From: an uncultured Granulicatella sp.
GTDB taxonomy: Bacteria > Bacillota > Bacilli > Lactobacillales > Aerococcaceae
Direction of reading: 5' to 3'
Assembly (NCBI GenBank): GCA_938017885.1
Contig: CALIJD010000090.1
Coordinates: 1 to 7,460 of the forward strand
Length of the DNA: 7,460 nucleotides
Made by a program: the position numbers and the translations under genes. The notes beneath the pieces are model-generated. The model saw only the letters and a program-made list of their open reading frames with translations, was not told the origin of the DNA and ran no database searches. Positions 5,510 to 7,460 of this stretch are shown piece after piece (within the stretch, counting starts at the first letter, position 1; each line of letters opens with the position of its first letter).

Positions 5510-5542
5510 AAAAGAGACTAATCGCATGGATTAGCCTCTTTT
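5510..5542 (-). terminator. Rho-independent terminator after lipoprotein copy C
   Basis: Two 14-nt arms (5510-5523 and 5529-5542) enclose a 5-nt loop. Read on the minus strand all positions pair if one G-U wobble is allowed; on the plus strand the same position is an A-C mismatch, which fits minus-strand use. Its T-rich 3' end fits too. It resembles the hairpin at 4032-4063, including the sequence next to the stop codon. Confidence 0.85.
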
Positions 5543-5555
5543 AGGTTGTTAGTGA

Positions 5556-6209
5556 TTATTTTCCAGGTTTCTTAGGATCTAGACCCCAAGTTTGTTCGAT
5601 AAGCGCAATCATGGTTATAATCGTCTTTTTATCACCTTCAAAAGAGGCGGTATAGACTTTATCCCCTTTTTCAAAAATCCAAGTAAAGTAGTATTTTCCA
5701 TCTTTCATTAAGAGTTGTAAGAGGTAAGCATCCATTCCCGATACTTTTGTTTTAGAACCTTGGATTTTATCAACATTTTGCTGACCACTCCAGCTAGCCG
5801 CTAGACGATGGGCAATCATTTCTGCTCCCCAAGTTTCTCCTTCACCAGGTTTTGCTTGATCTTGAGTGAATCCATTTAATGTAACAATATTGTACCCATC
5901 TAAAGCGGAGTACTGGAATTGTGGACCACCATTCACATCTTTAAAGTTGACCCAATCTTTAGGAACATTAACGTATCCAGTATCGTCTCGTCCAACACGT
6001 TGAGTGTCATTGAGTGAGATTTCTTTTTCTTCTGAAGAAGCTCCAGTTGTTGTCGGCGCTTGAGTGGTTGCTTGCGCAGTTGTTTCTTTAACAGCTTCCG
6101 TTGTTTGAACAGTAGTCGTTTCTTTTGTTTCTTTAGTAGAGTTACCGCATGCTGCAAACACAAGTGCAGAAAGAACAGTAACAGAGCTTAATAAAATTTT
6201 GTTTTTCAT
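5556..6209 (-). CDS. Thr-linker lipoprotein, array copy C (217 aa)
   Basis: This is the third and most diverged member. The signal peptide MKNKILLSSVTVLSALVFAAC has lipobox FAA|C (Cys21), so it should be a surface lipoprotein. The linker (about 25-60) is rich in Thr, Glu, Lys and Ala and more charged than in A and B. The domain keeps DTQRVG (68-73), GYVNVPKDW (78-86), ETWGAEMIAHR (125-135), DAYLLQL (160-166), DGKYYFTWIFEKGDKVY (170-186) and the end LDPKKPGK. The ribosome binding site is GGAG, 7 nt before the ATG, a layout unlike A and B. It has its own predicted promoter and terminator. The strong 'GYvNvPKDW...QFQYS...N' block suggests a ligand-binding or interaction domain, but no function is known to me. 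Confidence 0.85.
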   Translation of the reverse strand: MKNKILLSSVTVLSALVFAACGNSTKETKETTTVQTTEAVKETTAQATTQAPTTTGASSEEKEISLNDTQRVGRDDTGYVNVPKDWVNFKDVNGGPQFQYSALDGYNIVTLNGFTQDQAKPGEGETWGAEMIAHRLAASWSGQQNVDKIQGSKTKVSGMDAYLLQLLMKDGKYYFTWIFEKGDKVYTASFEGDKKTIITMIALIEQTWGLDPKKPGK

Positions 6210-6242
6210 CGTTACACTCCTAAATTATGAATTTATAGGATT

Positions 6243-6251
6243 AGTGTACCA
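6243..6251 (-). promoter_or_regulatory. Possible extended -10 promoter of lipoprotein copy C
   Basis: On the minus strand TGgTACACT (6251 down to 6243) is an extended -10 candidate, 33 bases before the ATG of copy C. No good -35 is present at 17-18 bp. It lies in the 184-bp spacer that also holds the promoter of the divergent small membrane protein gene. Confidence 0.45.
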
Positions 6252-6333
6252 TTTTTTAAGATTTTTTAAAAGTTCAGTCATTAGTTTGTCGGCTTTGATA
6301 AAAGTGAGCCCTAAACATTAGAGATGACATAAG

Positions 6334-6363
6334 ATAACAGCTTATTTCAATAGATGGTATAAT
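6334..6363 (+). promoter_or_regulatory. Promoter of the DUF3784-like / NUDIX unit
   Basis: TGgTATAAT (6355-6363) is a perfect extended -10 box. ATAACA (6334-6339, 4 of 6 to the -35 consensus) lies 18 bp upstream of the hexamer. The ATG of the membrane protein gene is 30 bases downstream. Confidence 0.7.
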
Positions 6364-6393
6364 AGAATTACGATTAATAATGAGGTGAGACTT

Positions 6394-6615
6394 ATGCACA
6401 CGGTAAAAACTATCCTATTTGTTCTCGGGATAACCTTTGCTGTTTTTGGATATCTCATTGTGTTCAAAAAGCAGTATGGACTCATCAATAATTTCAAAGC
6501 ACGGAAGAAGACGGGGAGCCAAAAGGATACAGAAACGATTCGAGTTGGGCAAGTTGAGTTAATCTTAGGAGCTGGATTACTCGTACTATTTGTGTTATTA
6601 ATGATATTTACGTAG
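6394..6615 (+). CDS. Small two-helix membrane protein, DUF3784-like (73 aa)
   Basis: Two hydrophobic segments, about residues 5-24 and 54-72, flank a basic polar loop containing 'KKQYGLINNFKARKK' (25-39). The pattern of a first helix ending in 'GYLIVFKK', then 'YGLINNF', matches what I recall of DUF3784 proteins, which are small membrane proteins of Bacillota without known function. ATG at 6394 is preferred because GAGGTGA (6382-6388) stands 5 nt before it; the in-frame GTG at 6385 is inside that site. The NUDIX gene begins 28 bases after its stop codon, so the two are probably co-transcribed. Confidence 0.7.
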   Translation: MHTVKTILFVLGITFAVFGYLIVFKKQYGLINNFKARKKTGSQKDTETIRVGQVELILGAGLLVLFVLLMIFT

Positions 6616-6643
6616 AGAAAAACGGTAGAAAGAGAGTTTAGCA

Positions 6644-7165
6644 GTGAAGGAATTAGCATTAACATTAGAAGATACGCAGTGGGAGAAGACGACGATTACG
6701 CATGATCGAAGTATTGTGCGAGCGATTGTGGTAGATGAAGATGGGTATTTTTACTTCGTTCGTGTACATCGCGATGATATCTTTGGGACTGGCGTTTTTA
6801 TCGAGACTGCTGGTGGAGGCGTAGAAGAAGGGGAATCCACAGAAGAAGCCATCCACCGCGAACTAAAGGAAGAACTAGGCGTCAAGGTCAATGTCCTTTG
6901 TAAAATTGGCCTAGTCAGTGACTACTATAATCAGATTTATCGTCACAATTTAAATCATTACTATCTTTGTCGGATTAAGTCTTTTGGGGAAACCGAGATG
7001 ACTCCAGTAGAACAAGAGGAATTTCAATTATCGACATTAAAGATTACTTATGAAGAGGCTGTTTCTGAGTACAAAAAATGCGCTTCTAAGCCATGGGGAG
7101 TTCTTCTTGCAAATCGCGAATTACCGGTCTTAGAGTGGGCGAAAGAGTGGCTAGCTTCTGAATAG
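6644..7165 (+). CDS. NUDIX hydrolase (173 aa), GTG start
   Basis: The NUDIX box is complete at residues 58-80: G58, then E64, then RELKEELGV (72-80). This gives G-x5-E-x7-R-E-U-x-E-E-x-G-U with the metal-binding Glu76 and Glu77. The enzyme should hydrolyse a nucleoside diphosphate linked to another moiety; the substrate cannot be read from sequence. Residues 24-57 supply the preceding beta strands (SIVRAIVVDEDGYFYFVRV), and the C-terminal part is normal for a single-domain member. The GTG at 6644 is the first start after AGAGAG (6630-6635); there is no early in-frame ATG. It is the second gene of the unit begun by the DUF3784-like gene and is closed by a hairpin. Confidence 0.9.
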   Translation: MKELALTLEDTQWEKTTITHDRSIVRAIVVDEDGYFYFVRVHRDDIFGTGVFIETAGGGVEEGESTEEAIHRELKEELGVKVNVLCKIGLVSDYYNQIYRHNLNHYYLCRIKSFGETEMTPVEQEEFQLSTLKITYEEAVSEYKKCASKPWGVLLANRELPVLEWAKEWLASE

Positions 7166-7174
7166 AAAATATAT

Positions 7175-7205
7175 GACCTGGCAGAAATGCCAGGTCTTTC
7201 TTTTT
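7175..7205 (+). terminator. Rho-independent terminator after the NUDIX gene
   Basis: A 9-bp perfect stem (gacctggca at 7175-7183 with tgccaggtc at 7188-7196) is capped by a GAAA loop and followed by tttcttttt. It separates the NUDIX gene from the antitoxin gene. Confidence 0.92.
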
Positions 7206-7264
7206 ATAAAAAACGTATTGAGAAAAAATAACGTAATCAAATTATGAGAGGAGGGCGAATGAAA

Positions 7265-7297
7265 TTGTGACTAAATTATGGTACAATTAAGTCGCAA
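7265..7297 (+). promoter_or_regulatory. Inverted repeat over the antitoxin -10 box: candidate operator
   Basis: Two 13-base arms (ttgtgactaaatt at 7265-7277 and aattaagtcgcaa at 7285-7297) match as an inverted repeat at 11 of 13 positions, with a 7-base spacer. The extended -10 TGgTACAAT (7279-7287) lies in the spacer and the edge of the right arm. Binding there would block RNA polymerase. Phd/YefM antitoxins repress their own operons through palindromes, so this is a plausible autoregulatory site. Confidence 0.6.
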
Positions 7298-7316
7298 AAT
7301 AAAAGGAGGAATGAAT

Positions 7317-7460
7317 ATGAAAATTATTCCGATGAGAGATTTAAAAAATACAGTTGAAGTAGAAAGACAATGCAAAGAAGAACAAGGACCTATTTTTGTG
7401 ACTAAAAATGGGTATGGGAGATTAGTCGTGATGGATATCGAATATTATGAAAGTACAATT
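7317..7460 (+). CDS. Phd/YefM-family antitoxin, N-terminal part (cut by window end)
   Basis: The frame stays open from ATG 7317 to the window edge, giving 48 residues (MKIIPMRDLKNTVEVERQCK...). The start 'IIPMRDLKNT' is the typical Phd/YefM DNA-binding N-terminus, and 'GPIFVTKNGYGRLVVMDIEYYE' (24-45) is the second half of that domain. Such antitoxins bind and inhibit a partner toxin (RelE/ParE, YoeB, Doc or other) through a C-terminal tail not visible here; any toxin gene would lie beyond the right edge. AAGGAGGA (7303-7310) is 6 nt before ATG 7317; the in-frame ATG at 7311 directly abuts that site and is unlikely. No toxin-like ORF precedes it, so the order is probably antitoxin first. Confidence 0.85.
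   Translation, partial: MKIIPMRDLKNTVEVERQCKEEQGPIFVTKNGYGRLVVMDIEYYESTI

Noticed and set aside
5933..6163. Lys/Gln/Leu-rich minus-strand ORF of 76 residues.
   Set aside because: It is an out-of-frame shadow of the linker of lipoprotein copy C, produced by repeated Thr/Lys/Glu codons.

Overview
The window is AT-rich, densely coded DNA from a low-GC Bacillota. AGGAGG-type ribosome binding sites, TTG/GTG starts, extended -10 promoters and 'MKNKILL...LSAL..AAC' lipoprotein signals suggest Lactobacillales. A Granulicatella/Carnobacteriaceae-like host is my best guess, but the genus is an inference without a database search. I see no rRNA, tRNA, CRISPR array, transposase or phage gene.

Layout, left to right. 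(1) Bases 1-607: the 3' end of a DUF4300-type gene and a very short TfoX N-domain-like gene that looks internally deleted, closed by a strong terminator. (2) Bases 657-2427: an extended -10 promoter drives a tiny, apparently frameshifted ORF, a GNAT acetyltransferase and an S66 (LD-carboxypeptidase/MccF-type) peptidase with an intact Ser-Glu-His triad, then a terminator. (3) Bases 2453-4063: a good promoter and a ~100-nt leader holding a possible 24-codon ORF precede tag (3-methyladenine DNA glycosylase I), a single-domain rhodanese and a RimJ/RimL-type GNAT that starts at TTG inside the end of the rhodanese gene. A bidirectional terminator follows. (4) Bases 4080-6209, minus strand: three tandem paralogous lipoproteins with a nearly constant signal peptide, a Thr-rich linker and a shared secreted domain. 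The rightmost is its own unit; the other two appear to form a bicistronic operon. (5) Bases 6334-7205: a small two-helix membrane protein of DUF3784 type and a NUDIX hydrolase, closed by a terminator. (6) From 7265 to the right edge: a Phd/YefM-type antitoxin start, with an inverted repeat lying across its -10 box.

Most genes are small accessory, detoxification or repair functions: two acetyltransferases, an S66 peptidase, a base-excision glycosylase, a rhodanese, a NUDIX hydrolase and an antitoxin. The most noteworthy points are the lipoprotein array, the GNAT plus MccF-like peptidase pair (the same two activities that give microcin C immunity), two eroded small genes near the left end, and the operator-like repeat before the antitoxin. 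I do not see convincing evidence for a wholly new multi-gene system.
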